Notes: a model not told the origin generated them from the sequence alone. Shown: positions 34,527 to 45,285, counted from the first letter of the stretch. The stretch: DNA of 64,000 nucleotides from Candidatus Solirubrobacter pratensis (GCF_000425945.1 NZ_KE384480.1:1-64000), one strand, 5' to 3'. Numbers and translations are program-made.

Positions 34527-35261
34527 ATGCCGCATCTCTCGGAGCTTCACGGGGCGGCGACGCACCTTGCGGTCGTCGCGGTCCCGGTCTACCTGCTGAT
34601 CCTGCTCGTCCGCCGGGCCGGCCGCGGCGGCGCTTCGCTGGCCGCGGCTGAACCGTGGGTGGTCGGAGCCGCGGTCGCGGGCGTCGGGCTCGCCGGGATC
34701 ACCGGCCTGCTCGTCTGGGGGCAGGCGCAGACGACGCTGCGCGGAAGCAGCTTCCGCATCGGCACGATCCACTTCTGGCTCGGCATCGCGCTCGCCGTCA
34801 CCATCGTCGCGATCGCCGCGTGGCGCCGCGTGCGCGTGGCAGCCGACCGTCACACGCATGGTCCGGAGCTGATCGCCGGCGGGGTGCTCGCGCTCGCCGC
34901 GGTGCTCACGCAGGGGTACATCGGCGGCCGCATGACCTATAACCACGGCGTCGGGGTCGACTCCGCCGGCCAGTACGCGCAGAGCGCCTCCGGCGCGGCG
35001 CGGCTCGACGTGGCGCTCGCCCGCGGCACCGATCCCGCGAAGGCGGGGAGCCAGGCGTTCTCCGTCAGCGGCCTGGGATGCGCGTCATGCCACGGCGATC
35101 GCGCCCAGGGGCTGCGCGGCCCGCGGCTGGCGGGCGGCGTCGAGCTCGGCGACTTCCGCCACGTCCACGCTCACGGCCTGTTCCCGCCGAGCGTCGTCAC
35201 CGACGCCGACTTCGCCGCGATCGACGCCTGGCTGCGGACGCTCCCGCGCGGCCGGGGTTGA
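34527..35261 (+). CDS. DUF2231-like membrane domain fused to cytochrome c
   Basis: 244 aa from ATG 34527. Residues 1-135 contain four hydrophobic helices in the DUF2231 pattern (LSELHGAATHLAVVAVPVYL, then GTIHFWLGIALAVTIVAIAA). After a link comes a c-type haem motif CASCH near 186 (VSGLGCASCHGDRAQGLRGP) with a possible Met ligand not evident by eye. The cytochrome part would face outside, tethered to the membrane, and hand electrons to or from a respiratory partner. It is divergent from the two-component system across about 100 nt. Confidence 0.82.
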   Translation: MPHLSELHGAATHLAVVAVPVYLLILLVRRAGRGGASLAAAEPWVVGAAVAGVGLAGITGLLVWGQAQTTLRGSSFRIGTIHFWLGIALAVTIVAIAAWRRVRVAADRHTHGPELIAGGVLALAAVLTQGYIGGRMTYNHGVGVDSAGQYAQSASGAARLDVALARGTDPAKAGSQAFSVSGLGCASCHGDRAQGLRGPRLAGGVELGDFRHVHAHGLFPPSVVTDADFAAIDAWLRTLPRGRG

Positions 35262-35276
35262 CCACCGCGTCCGGTC

Positions 35277-35546
35277 TCAGAGGATGGTCCGCCTGCCCCA
35301 TCGCGGTGCTCGCCGCACCGCACCTCGATCGGCCATCACCGCGCTTGACGGCTCCAGGATCCGCGTCCCCTCGACGGGATAGTGGATCGACTCGTAGTCG
35401 TCCGTCCACCGAACGCGGTAGTGCTCATGCCGTGGACCGCCGAGCACCTCGACGATCTGTCCGCGGCGGGGCAGGCCTTGGCCGGGCTGTGCGACTTCCA
35501 GCCAGTCGCCGCTGCGCCCGGGTGCTTCGTCGACGGTCATGGTCAT
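35277..35546 (-). CDS. DUF1918 protein
   Basis: 89 aa from ATG 35546 (a second ATG is at 35540). Residues 25-55 read RRGQIVEVLGGPRHEHYRVR followed by WTDDYESIHYPVEGTRI, the DUF1918 signature, a small beta-barrel SH3-like domain found in actinobacteria. The family is small, soluble and of unknown function. It is the third gene after a DUF2188 protein and a degenerate receiver, the stop-to-start distance being 19 nt. A 25-residue basic tail extends beyond the domain. Confidence 0.8.
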   Translation of the reverse strand: MTMTVDEAPGRSGDWLEVAQPGQGLPRRGQIVEVLGGPRHEHYRVRWTDDYESIHYPVEGTRILEPSSAVMADRGAVRRAPRWGRRTIL

Positions 35547-35565
35547 CGAATCCGGCGAAGCGCGG

Positions 35566-35940
35566 TCATCGCGTCTGCAACAGCGCGGGCAGCTGTTCGC
35601 CGGCGCGATCCTTGGCGATCCAGGCCTCGGCGCCGAGGTGCTGTGCTCTGGTGGCGAATGCGGGATCGTCGTCGACGCCGAGCACGAGGATTCGCAGCTC
35701 CGGCGCCTGGCGCTCCAGGTCGGCGAGGGCGCGACCGCCGTCGCGCAGGAGGCGATCGTCGATCACCAGGACGTCGGCGCGCGCCAGGCGCAGCGCAGCA
35801 GCCAGCTCCGCACGCTCGGCGACCTCACCGGCGAGCACGACGCCGGTCATGGAGCTGAGCACGCCGGCGAGCGCGCGCCGGCCGGCGCCTTCGTAATCGG
35901 CGAGCAGCACGCGGACGTCAATGTCCTGGGAGGACGTCAC
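35566..35940 (-). CDS. Degenerate receiver-domain protein
   Basis: 124 aa from GTG 35940 (GTGA overlap with the preceding gene). It has the alternating pattern of a CheY-like receiver: VRVLLADYEGAGRRALAGVL, VLVIDDRLLRDGG with a candidate phosphoacceptor, and AWIAKDRAGEQL with Lys. The acidic pair at the pocket is only ADYE, and the conserved Thr region reads VLGVDDD, so phosphotransfer may be weak or absent. There is no output domain. It may act as an adaptor with the DUF2188 and DUF1918 proteins encoded alongside. Confidence 0.75.
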   Translation of the reverse strand: MTSSQDIDVRVLLADYEGAGRRALAGVLSSMTGVVLAGEVAERAELAAALRLARADVLVIDDRLLRDGGRALADLERQAPELRILVLGVDDDPAFATRAQHLGAEAWIAKDRAGEQLPALLQTR

Positions 35941-36149
35941 TGCCTGCGCACGGCGGCGCGGCGAACGCGCCCGTAGCGGTCATGGATGACGATCTGCCGA
36001 TGGCCGGCGCGATCGGCTAGTCGCCGCGCAGCCTGCTCGGCCTCGGTCTCGCTGCCATGCTCGGACAGCGGGCGCTCATCGCCTTCGCGGCGCAGGTGCC
36101 AGCTCCCGAGCCGGTGCGGGACGACGTGGAGGGGAGGGGCGGAAGTCAT
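35937..36149 (-). CDS. DUF2188 protein
   Basis: 70 aa from ATG 36149. The pattern VVPHRLGSWHLRREGDERPL, then SETEAEQAARRLADRAGHRQ and IVIHDRYGRVR matches DUF2188, a small alpha/beta domain of unknown function. It is first of three overlapping or close minus-strand genes (DUF2188, receiver-like, DUF1918). Upstream lies the phosphoketolase gene in the opposite direction. Confidence 0.78.
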   Translation of the reverse strand: MTSAPPLHVVPHRLGSWHLRREGDERPLSEHGSETEAEQAARRLADRAGHRQIVIHDRYGRVRRAAVRRQ

Positions 36150-36315
36150 GCCCGGATGATTGCCGCCCGCCGGCCGCCGCCCATCCGTGGAAGCCCGCAG
36201 CCTCGCCGCGGCCTGACCGCGCTCTTCCGCTCCCGGGCTGCGCCCGCCGGCGCTACCGGCGCGGACGAGCTTCGGCCGCCGCTTGACGCATGAGCCCGGT
36301 CCGTGTTAAGCCGCA

Positions 36316-38741
36316 ATGGTGCGCGGCCTTCCACGGTTCGAGTGCGCCGCGCCGGAGACGAGGCTTGACGAGATAACCGTGACCGCCCGACTGCCGCGCC
36401 CGCTCTCGGAGACCGACCTGTCGGCGCTCGACGCGTACTGGCGCGCCGCCAACTACCTGTCCGTGGGCCAGATCTACCTGCGCGAGAACCCGCTGCTGCG
36501 CGAGCCGTTGCGGCTCGAGCACGTCAAGCCGCGGCTGCTCGGCCACTGGGGCACCACGCCCGGGCTGAACCTGCTCTACGCGCACATGAACCGCGCGATC
36601 CGGCGTCGCCACCTGAACGCGCTGTTCGTGACCGGTCCTGGTCACGGCGGACCGGGCCTGGTGGCGAACACGTGGCTGGAGGGCAGCTACAGCGAGCTCT
36701 ACCCGAGCGTGTCGCGCGACGAGCGGGGGATGCGGGAGCTGTTCCGCCAGTTCTCCTATCCGGGCGGAATCCCGAGCCATGTCGCGCCGGAGACGCCGGG
36801 TTCGATCCACGAGGGCGGCGAGCTCGGCTACGCGCTCGTGCACGCCTACGGCGCGGCGTTCGACAATCCGGAGCTGCTGGTCCTGTGCGTGGTCGGCGAC
36901 GGCGAGGCGGAGACCGGGCCGCTCGCGGCGAGCTGGCACTCGAACAAGTTCCTCGACCCGGCGCGCGACGGGGCGGTCCTACCGGTGCTGCACCTCAACG
37001 GCTACAAGATCGCCAACCCGACGGTGCTCGCGCGGATCGGCGACGGCGAGCTGCGCGAGCTGCTGCGCGGCTATGGCCACGAGCCGCTGTTCGTCGAGGG
37101 CGACGAGCCGGCCGAGGTGCACCAGGCGCTCGCAGCGGCGCTGGACTCCGCGCTCGACGAGATCGCCGCCATCCAGAGGCGGGCTCGCGAAGGCGATCGC
37201 TCGCGCCCGCGGTGGCCGATGCTGGTGCTGCGCACTCCCAAGGGCTGGACCGGCCCGCGCGAGGTCGACGGCATCCCCGTCGAAGGGACGTTCCGCGCGC
37301 ATCAGGTTCCGCTCGCGGGGCTGGCGGAGCGCCCCGATCACCTGGCCGCGCTTGAGGCGTGGATGCGCTCCTACCGGCCCGAAGAGCTGTTCGACAAGCA
37401 CGGCGCGCCGCGCTCCGAGCTGACCGCGCTGGCTCCGCCGGGGAGCGGCGCATGGGCGCGATCCCGCAATCCAACGGCGGCGTCCTGTTGCGCGACCTGC
37501 GACTGCCCGACTTCCGCGACTACGCCGTCGCGGTGGACGCGCCAGCGGCGGGCACCAGCGAGCCGACGCGCGTGCTCGGCGCCTGGCTGCGCGACGTCAT
37601 GCGCGCGAACCCCGAGACGTTCCGGCTCTTCGGGCCTGACGAGACCGCGTCCAACCGGCTGGCCGCCGTGTTCGAGGCGACCGACCGCGCATGGATGGCC
37701 GAGACGCGCCCGGGCGACGACCACCTCGCGCCCGACGGGCGCGTGATGGAGGTGCTCAGCGAGCACCTGTGCCAGGGCTGGCTGGAGGGCTACCTGCTGA
37801 CCGGCCGGCACGGGCTGTTCAATTGCTACGAGGCGTTCATCCACATCGTCGACTCGATGTTCAACCAGCACGCGAAGTGGTTGAAGGTCACCCGCGGGAT
37901 CCCGTGGCGGCGGCCGATCGCGTCGCTGAACTACCTCCTCTCCTCGCACGTCTGGCGGCAAGATCACAACGGCTTCTCACACCAGGACCCCGGCTTCATC
38001 GACCACGTGGTCAACAAGAAGGCCGAGATCGTCCGCGTCTACCTGCCGCCGGACGCCAATTGCCTGCTGTCGGTCGCCGACCACTGCCTGCGCTCGCGCC
38101 ACTACGTCAACGTGATCGTGGCGGGCAAGCAGCCGTCGCTCGACTACCTCTCGATGGAGGACGCGATCGCGCACTGCACGCGTGGGATCGGCATCTGGGA
38201 GTGGGCGTCCAACGACGCCGGCGGCGAGCCCGACGTCGTGCTCGGCTGCGCGGGCGACGTCCCCACGCTCGAGACGCTCGCGGCCGCCACGCTGCTGCGC
38301 GAGCACAGGCCCGAGCTCAAGGTCCGCGTCGTCAACGTCATCGACCTGATGCGCCTGCAGGACGAGCGCGAGCACCCGCACGGCCTGTCCGACAGCCAGT
38401 TCAACGCCCTGTTCACCCTCGACCGGCCGGTGATCTTCGCCTACCACGGCTACCCCTGGCTGATCCACCGCCTCACCTATAGGAGGGCGAACCACCGCAA
38501 CATCCACGTGCGCGGCTACAAGGAGGAGGGCACGACCACGACGCCGTTCGACATGGTCATGCTCAACGACATGGACCGCTTCCACCTCGTCATGGACGTC
38601 ATCGACCGGGTTCCCCGGCTCGGCCCGCGAGCGGCGCACCTGCGCCAGCGGATGGTCGACGAGCGCCTGCGCCACCGCGAGTACACACGCGCGCACGGCG
38701 ACGATCCGGCCGAGGTCAAGGACTGGGTCTGGCCGCGGTAG
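36316..38741 (+). pseudogene. xfp: Phosphoketolase, interrupted by a -1 frameshift
   Basis: Two frames together give a full Xfp of about 790-808 aa. From ATG 36316 (or GTG 36379, whose N-terminus MTARLPRPLSETDLSALDAYW fits better) run ANYLSVGQIYLRENPLL, thiamine-site motif LFVTGPGHGGPGLVANTWLE, and VVGDGEAETGPLA. After SELTALAPPG the frame is lost at a GGGG run (37440-37443); one extra G restores ERRMGAIPQSNGGVLLRDLR. The second part has HLCQGWLEGYLLTGRHGLFN and the C-terminus. The enzyme splits xylulose-5-P or fructose-6-P to acetyl-phosphate. Acetate kinase lies 3 nt away, convergent. Real mutation or homopolymer error cannot be told apart. Confidence 0.85.
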
Positions 38742-38744
38742 GCG

Positions 38745-39908
<1,164 letters not shown>

Positions 39909-39980
39909 GCGTCCGCAGTTTGCCGCACGTGCGTCGCCGCGGACGGTCCCGAGGGCGGATCTGTAGCGTTGGCATCAGGC

Positions 39981-41657
39981 ATGGATGAGCAACGGCTCCG
40001 ACGGCTTCTCGATGTCGGCCGGTCGCTGATCTCCGAGCTGGAGCCCGAGACGGTGCTCCAGCGCCTTCTGGAGGTTGCGCGCGAGCTGACCGGATCGAGT
40101 TACGCCGCGATCGGAGTCCTGGACGAGCGCCGCGAGCGCCTCGAACGGTTCCTCACCGTCGGCATCGACGAGGAGACGCACCGCCAGATCGGCGATCTCC
40201 CGCGCGGACGCGGCGTGTTGGGAGTCCTGATCGACGATCCCAGGCCGCTGCGCCTGGCCGACGTAGGCGCCCACCCGCGCTCGTACGGGTTCCCGCTCGC
40301 GCATCCGGCGATGACGTCCTTCCTCGGGGTGCCGATCCTGATCGAGGGGGAGGCCTGGGGCAACCTCTACCTGACCGAGAAGGCCGAAGGCCAGGAGTTC
40401 ACCGACGACGACGAGGAGGCGGCGATCGTGCTGGCCGGCTGGGCGGCGATCGCGATCTCCAATGCGCGGTTGTACCGCACTGTCAGCGAGCGACGCGACG
40501 AGCTCGAGCGGGCGATCCGGGGCCTGGAGACGATGACCGAGATCAGCCGGGCGCTCGGCGGCGTGACCGACCTGGAGCGGGTCCTGGAGCTCGTCGCCAA
40601 GCGCTCGCGCGCGCTGATCGACGCGCGCGCGGCCGAGATCGCGCTCGTCGACGGCGACGAGTTCGTGATCGCGGCGGTGGCCGGCGAGGGTGTCGAGCGC
40701 CTTAGGAGCCGGCGCGTGCCGATCGCGAACTCGGTCGCCGCGGCGGCGATCAAGACCGGGAAGGCACAGCGCTTCTCCGAGCTGCCGCCCGAGACGCTCG
40801 CGGCGCGCGAGCTCGGCGCCCGCACCGCGATCGTGGCGCCGATGCTGTTCCGCAATCGCCCGGTCGGGTTCCTGGTGGTCCTGGACCGGATGGGCGCCGA
40901 CCGGCCCTTCGGAGAGGATGACGAGCGCCTGCTGGAGGCGTTCGCGGCCAGCGCGGCCACCGCGGTGGCGACGGCGCAGATGGCGGGCGACGAGGCGCTC
41001 CGGCGAAGCATCGAGGCCTCGGAGGCCGAGCGCAGACGCTGGGCCCGCGAGCTGCACGACGACACGCTCCAGCACTTGGCGGGGCTCCGCGTCCTGCTCT
41101 CAGGCGCCCGCCGCAGCGGCGATCCGGACCGCATAACGTTCGCGATCGGCGAGGCGATCGAGCTCCTGACCGACGGCATCGCGAGCCTCCGCGCGCTCAT
41201 CACGGACCTCAGGCCTGCCGCGCTCGACGAGCTCGGCACCAAGGCGGCGCTCGAGACGCTGGCAGCCCGCGTCGCGGAGCAGTCGGGCCTCGAGGTCGAA
41301 CTCGACGTCAGGCTTGCGTTCGACAGCGGAGAGGCCGCCGCGCGTCACCTCACCGAGATCGAGTCGACGACCTACCGGCTCGTCCAGGAGGGCCTCACGA
41401 ACGTGGTCAAGCATGCGGACGCCACGCGCGTCGAGATCCGCGTCTTCGATGTCGCGGACGCGGTTGAGATCATGCTCCGCGACGACGGGCGCGGCTTCGA
41501 GCCGCATGCCGACGGCGGCGGCTTCGGCCTGATCGGGATGCGCGAGCGGGTTGCGCTCGTCCAAGGCACGCTCGAAGTCGAATCGGCTCCCGGCGAGGGG
41601 ACGACGCTGCGGGCGCGGATCCCGGCGCGGCGTCGCGGTCACGGTCACACGGCCTGA
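39981..41657 (+). CDS. Cytosolic GAF-GAF histidine kinase (DevS-like)
   Basis: 558 aa from ATG 39981, behind TAGCGT at 11 nt. GAF1 is at about 15-160 (LTGSSYAAIGVLDERRERLE, then SFLGVPILIEGEAWGNLYLT), GAF2 at about 185-330 (ALIDARAAEIALVDGDEFVI). HisKA_3 reads RRWARELHDDTLQHLAGLR near 352 with the phosphoacceptor His; the ATPase has VQEGLTNVVKHADA and GFGLIGMRERVALVQG. No membrane segment. The LGVPI..GEAWGNLYLTEK motif is that of DevS/DosS oxygen or redox sensors, whose GAF1 binds haem. Haem binding here is not proven. The likely partner is a LuxR-type regulator such as 31315-32001. Confidence 0.9.
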   Translation: MDEQRLRRLLDVGRSLISELEPETVLQRLLEVARELTGSSYAAIGVLDERRERLERFLTVGIDEETHRQIGDLPRGRGVLGVLIDDPRPLRLADVGAHPRSYGFPLAHPAMTSFLGVPILIEGEAWGNLYLTEKAEGQEFTDDDEEAAIVLAGWAAIAISNARLYRTVSERRDELERAIRGLETMTEISRALGGVTDLERVLELVAKRSRALIDARAAEIALVDGDEFVIAAVAGEGVERLRSRRVPIANSVAAAAIKTGKAQRFSELPPETLAARELGARTAIVAPMLFRNRPVGFLVVLDRMGADRPFGEDDERLLEAFAASAATAVATAQMAGDEALRRSIEASEAERRRWARELHDDTLQHLAGLRVLLSGARRSGDPDRITFAIGEAIELLTDGIASLRALITDLRPAALDELGTKAALETLAARVAEQSGLEVELDVRLAFDSGEAAARHLTEIESTTYRLVQEGLTNVVKHADATRVEIRVFDVADAVEIMLRDDGRGFEPHADGGGFGLIGMRERVALVQGTLEVESAPGEGTTLRARIPARRRGHGHTA

Positions 41658-41687
41658 CGCGACACGCGCTCACCCGTGCTCGAGTCC

Positions 41688-42599
41688 TCAGACGCGTGCG
41701 GCGGCGGCAGCCCCGAACAGCTCGCGGAGCGGCGCCTGCACGCCGCGCGGGACGACGATCACGGGGCACTGCGCCTCGCGCACCACGCGCCCGCTCACGC
41801 CGCCGGCCAGGACGGCGTGCACCGGACCGTAGCCGCGCGATCCCATCACCATCAGATCGACGTTCCCGCTGCGGGCGGCGATCTGGTCGGCGGGGTCGCC
41901 GGAGAGCCGGATGGTCTCGCCGTGGACGTCCGCCGGCAGGCCCTTCACGACAGCGTCGAGGCTCTTCTGCACGTGCTCCTCGATGTCCTCGCGCAGGGTG
42001 TCGTAGCTCGGGCCGCCCATCAGCGCCGGCGCGCCGTAGTCGTCGGCTGCGACGACGCCGATCACCTCGAGCTCGGCGCCGACCGCGCGGGCCGCCTCGG
42101 CGGCGGCCGGTGCCTCGTCGGTGGCGTTGTAGGCGACGCCGATGCGGCGGATCGCCGGGTGGGTGGTCGTGCAGTAGCCGTTGGGGACGACGGCCACGGC
42201 GCACGGAGCCCCGTGCAGCAGTCGCTCGGCCGTGGAGCCGGGCAGCACGCGGCCGGCCCGGCCCGTGTGGGTGGAGCCGACGACGATGATCGACGCCTGC
42301 TCGGCCTCGGCGAGGTCGGTGAGCGCGTGGGCGACCGAAGGGTTGGCGACCGTCGCCGTGCGGACGCGCTCGAGCGGGACGTCTGACAGCAGCTCGGCCA
42401 TCCGGCGCGCGGTCCGGCTCGCCTCGGTCTTCAGTGCCTCGCGATAGGTGACGTTGGAGGCTCGAGTCGGGATGTCGCTGTACAGGAACGCGCACGCGAG
42501 GATGACCTGACCGCTCGCGGCGCCGGCCAGCCGGCGGGCGAACGCGACGGCGTCCTCGGAGCGCGCCGAGTCATCGACGCCGATCAGGATGGTGCTCAC
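41688..42599 (-). CDS. Tandem universal stress protein
   Basis: 303 aa from GTG 42599, with AAGGAGGACCAC as Shine-Dalgarno. Two Usp domains: residues 1-140 start TILIGVDDSARSEDAVAFAR and end with the ATP motif VVGSTHTGRAGRVLPGSTAE; residues 150-292 have IRRIGVAYNATDEAPAAAE and MGSRGYGPVHAVLAGGVS. The G-x2-G-x9-G(S/T) binding motif is intact in the first and modified in the second (GGVS). In mycobacteria such tandem Usp genes belong to the DosR dormancy regulon. Context here (GAF kinase, acetate kinase) is similar. Confidence 0.92.
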   Translation of the reverse strand: MSTILIGVDDSARSEDAVAFARRLAGAASGQVILACAFLYSDIPTRASNVTYREALKTEASRTARRMAELLSDVPLERVRTATVANPSVAHALTDLAEAEQASIIVVGSTHTGRAGRVLPGSTAERLLHGAPCAVAVVPNGYCTTTHPAIRRIGVAYNATDEAPAAAEAARAVGAELEVIGVVAADDYGAPALMGGPSYDTLREDIEEHVQKSLDAVVKGLPADVHGETIRLSGDPADQIAARSGNVDLMVMGSRGYGPVHAVLAGGVSGRVVREAQCPVIVVPRGVQAPLRELFGAAAAARV

Positions 42600-42710
42600 G
42601 TGGTCCTCCTTGGTGGTCCCGGTGGTTCACCGGAGCATCGGCTCGCCGAGCGGCCGCGGAGTGACCGCCTGCCCCGAGCGGGCTCCAGTACAGATACATG
42701 GCGCGCGCCG

Positions 42711-43808
42711 TCATGCCGCGCGCCCGCCCGCGATGTAACCGGACAGGTAGCGGCCGACGATCTTCTCGTCGGGCCACCACAGCGGCGAGCGCGACGTCTG
42801 CGGCGGCGCGTAGCGCAGCGGGCGAGCGAGGGCGTCGTCGCCGGTCAGGTCCTTGCGCATGTACAGCGGCGCCTCGCCGGTGAGGAGCAGGCCCCGCAGC
42901 ACCGGCCGGTACGGGCGCGGGTCGTTGCCGGCTCCGGCCTCGGCGGCGATCCGCTCCGCCGCGGCGTCGGCCTGCTGCGTAGCGAGCCCGCCCTGCTTGA
43001 TCGGCCCGGCGGTCCCGTCGCCGGCGGCGAAGACACCAGGGACGCCGACGACGCGGGCGTGCTCGTCGATCTCGAGGAATCCCTCGGGCAGGCCGGCGAT
43101 GGCGCGCGGCTCGGGGCGGGGGAGGGCGATGACGGCGTCTGCGGTGATCAGGCGGCCGTCGTGGGTCACGACGGCGTCGCCCAGCACCGAGTCGGCGACG
43201 GTATCGCCGAGGAACTCGATGCCGGCGCGATCGAGCAGCCGTGCGACGGCGTCGGACGCCGTCCGGCCGAAGATGTCGAGTGGCCGCGGCTCATGGGTGA
43301 CGACCATCAGCTCGGGTCCGCCTCGCCGCTCATGGGCGGCGAGCAGCGCGAGCTCGTAGATCGGGAGCGCCCAGGCGGACTCGGCGGGTAGCGCGAACAC
43401 CACCCGGCCCTTGGCGTCGCGCAGCGCGCCCTCGACCGCGCCGGCGCTGACCGGGCCGCGGAACAGCGTGGCGCCGTGCACCGCTTCGACCGACCGGGCG
43501 CCGGTGGCGACGATCAGGCGGTCGTAGGAGAGCCGGCCGCCGTCGGTGGTGCGGGCCTCGCGGCGGTCCGCGGCGACCGCGGCGAGCGCGCCGCGGTGAT
43601 GGGTGATCGGGACGCGATCGAACGAGATCTGCGGCGCCGGCTCGCCGCTGAACGGCGATCGCACGGATTCGGGGCGGTGTGGGAACTGCGTTCCCGGGGC
43701 GAGCAACTCGACCGCGACGCGGTCGCCGGCGAGCGCGCGCAGCGCGAGGACGGCTTCGAGGGCGGCGACGCCGCCGCCGGCGATCAGGACGCGCATCGGG
43801 TCGGACAT
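42711..43808 (-). CDS. FAD-dependent oxidoreductase (SQR/NDH-2-like)
   Basis: 365 aa from ATG 43808 (ATG 43796 also possible). The N-terminal FAD Rossmann motif VLIAGGGVAALEAVLAL, second GATG-like box (SYDRLIVATGARSV), and the C-terminal FAD box GVPGVFAAGDGTAGPIKQGG place it in the pyridine nucleotide-disulfide oxidoreductase family, sulfide:quinone/NADH dehydrogenase branch. The active-site cysteines of classical disulfide reductases are absent. It is paralogous to the divergent gene 44025-45215, and an N-terminal stub of a third copy lies immediately upstream. Confidence 0.87.
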   Translation of the reverse strand: MSDPMRVLIAGGGVAALEAVLALRALAGDRVAVELLAPGTQFPHRPESVRSPFSGEPAPQISFDRVPITHHRGALAAVAADRREARTTDGGRLSYDRLIVATGARSVEAVHGATLFRGPVSAGAVEGALRDAKGRVVFALPAESAWALPIYELALLAAHERRGGPELMVVTHEPRPLDIFGRTASDAVARLLDRAGIEFLGDTVADSVLGDAVVTHDGRLITADAVIALPRPEPRAIAGLPEGFLEIDEHARVVGVPGVFAAGDGTAGPIKQGGLATQQADAAAERIAAEAGAGNDPRPYRPVLRGLLLTGEAPLYMRKDLTGDDALARPLRYAPPQTSRSPLWWPDEKIVGRYLSGYIAGGRAA

Positions 43809-43894
43809 CGGACGGCGAGGCGCTGGAGCGCGAGTGCGGCGTCGACGGCGGCGGGACCGCCACCCGCGATCGCGACGTGCCTGGCTTCGGTCAT
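43784..43894 (-). pseudogene. N-terminal stub of a third FAD oxidoreductase
   Basis: From ATG 43894: MTEARHVAIAGGGPAAVDAA followed by LALQRLAVRC and a stop 36 codons in. This is the FAD-binding N-terminus of the same family as both flanking genes, in a different frame from the gene it runs into, with everything after the first helix lost at the junction near 43808. The simplest history is duplication followed by deletion, leaving the stub in the leader of 42711-43808. Confidence 0.6.
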
Positions 43895-44024
43895 GACCGC
43901 ACCGTATGGCCGCGACGGCGTCCCGCCATCCGGGACTTACCGACCGGCGCAGGTGGGTTTTCCACGAGCGCGACGGGTCGTCGTCCCGGAGGCCACGACC
44001 CGCATGCGGACCTAGCGTTGCCGC

Positions 44025-45215
44025 ATGCCCACCAACGTCCTCATCGCCGGTGGCGGCCCCGCGGCGCTCGAAGCCGCGCTCAGGCTCCATCGTCTGGCCG
44101 GCGACCGCGTCTCCACGACTGTGCTGGCTCCGAACTCCGACTTCACCTACCGTCCGCTCAGCGTCCTGGAGCCGTTCGCGGCCGGCGGCGCCTGGACCTA
44201 CCCGCTCGCCCGCGTCGCGGCCGACGCCGGGTTCGCCCACGAGCGCGGCACGCTCGCCCGTGTCGACGCCGCTTCTCACGTCGTGGAGACCACCGACGGC
44301 GCGCAGATCGCCTACGACGTCCTGCTCGTCGCGTCCGGCGGCGTGCCTGTCCGCCCGTATGCCCGGGCGACCGTCTTCACCGGCTCGGCGGCCGACGCCG
44401 AGGCGGTCCACGGGCTCGTCCAGGACGTCGAGGGCGGCTACACGCGCAAGATCGCGTTCGTCGCGCCGCCGGGCGGCACGTGGCCGCTGCCGCTGTACGA
44501 GCTCGCGCTGATGCTGGCCGAGCGGGCGTACGAGCTCGGCATCCGGGTGGAGCTGCACCTCGTGACCCCGGAGGAGGCACCGCTCGGCGTCTTCGGGCTC
44601 GATGCCGCGCGCGAGGTCGAGGCGCTCCTGCGCGACGCCGGCATCGCCCTGCACACCTCCGCGCCCGTCGACAGCGTCGACGATGGGCACATCGCGCTCG
44701 TCGGCGAGGAGCTGGAGGTGCAGCGCGTGGTGACGCTCCCGCGGCTCGAAGGCCCGTCGATCGACGGCCTTCCCGCCGATCCCTCCGGCTTCCTCGTCGT
44801 GGACGTCCATGGGCGCGTCACCGGCGTGCCGGACGTCTACGCCGCCGGCGACGCCACCGCGTTCGCGATCAAGCAGGGCGGTCTCGCCTGCCAGCAGGCG
44901 GACGCCGCCGCGGCGCAGATCGCCGCCGGCGCCGGGGCCGACGTAGACGCCGAGCCGTTCGTGCCGGTCCTGCGCGGCATGCTGCTGACCGAGCGCTGGG
45001 CACGCTTCCTGCGTCGCGACGAGGCCGCCGGCGACGAGCACGCGGACGTCGCCGGCCACGCGTTGTGGTGGCCGCCGACGAAGATCGCCGGCCGCGAGCT
45101 CGCCGGGTACCTCGAAGGCATCGACGAAGAGCTCGGGCGCGTGCGCGGGCGTCCGGTCCAAGCGAGCCTGGGCATCGACGCGCGCAGCATCGAGGTGCTG
45201 AGCCTCCACTCGTGA
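44025..45215 (+). CDS. FAD-dependent oxidoreductase (SQR/NDH-2-like), paralogue
   Basis: 396 aa from ATG 44025. TAGCGT ends 6 nt before the ATG, so the message is probably leaderless. The FAD motif NVLIAGGGPAALEAALRL, YDVLLVASGG, and the C-terminal box VPDVYAAGDATAFAIKQGGL match the minus-strand neighbour; LLTERWARFLRR and HALWWPPTKIAGRELAGYL parallel its last 60 residues. It likely passes electrons from NAD(P)H or sulfide to quinone. The 216-nt divergent gap holds the stub of a third copy and a GGGACTT half-site at 43932. Confidence 0.88.
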   Translation: MPTNVLIAGGGPAALEAALRLHRLAGDRVSTTVLAPNSDFTYRPLSVLEPFAAGGAWTYPLARVAADAGFAHERGTLARVDAASHVVETTDGAQIAYDVLLVASGGVPVRPYARATVFTGSAADAEAVHGLVQDVEGGYTRKIAFVAPPGGTWPLPLYELALMLAERAYELGIRVELHLVTPEEAPLGVFGLDAAREVEALLRDAGIALHTSAPVDSVDDGHIALVGEELEVQRVVTLPRLEGPSIDGLPADPSGFLVVDVHGRVTGVPDVYAAGDATAFAIKQGGLACQQADAAAAQIAAGAGADVDAEPFVPVLRGMLLTERWARFLRRDEAAGDEHADVAGHALWWPPTKIAGRELAGYLEGIDEELGRVRGRPVQASLGIDARSIEVLSLHS

Positions 45216-45285
45216 TCCCCGCACCGGACACTCTCGGCGAGCAGGCGGGCCGCCGTCGCGGTCGCCCCATCGGTGGAACGCCGTC

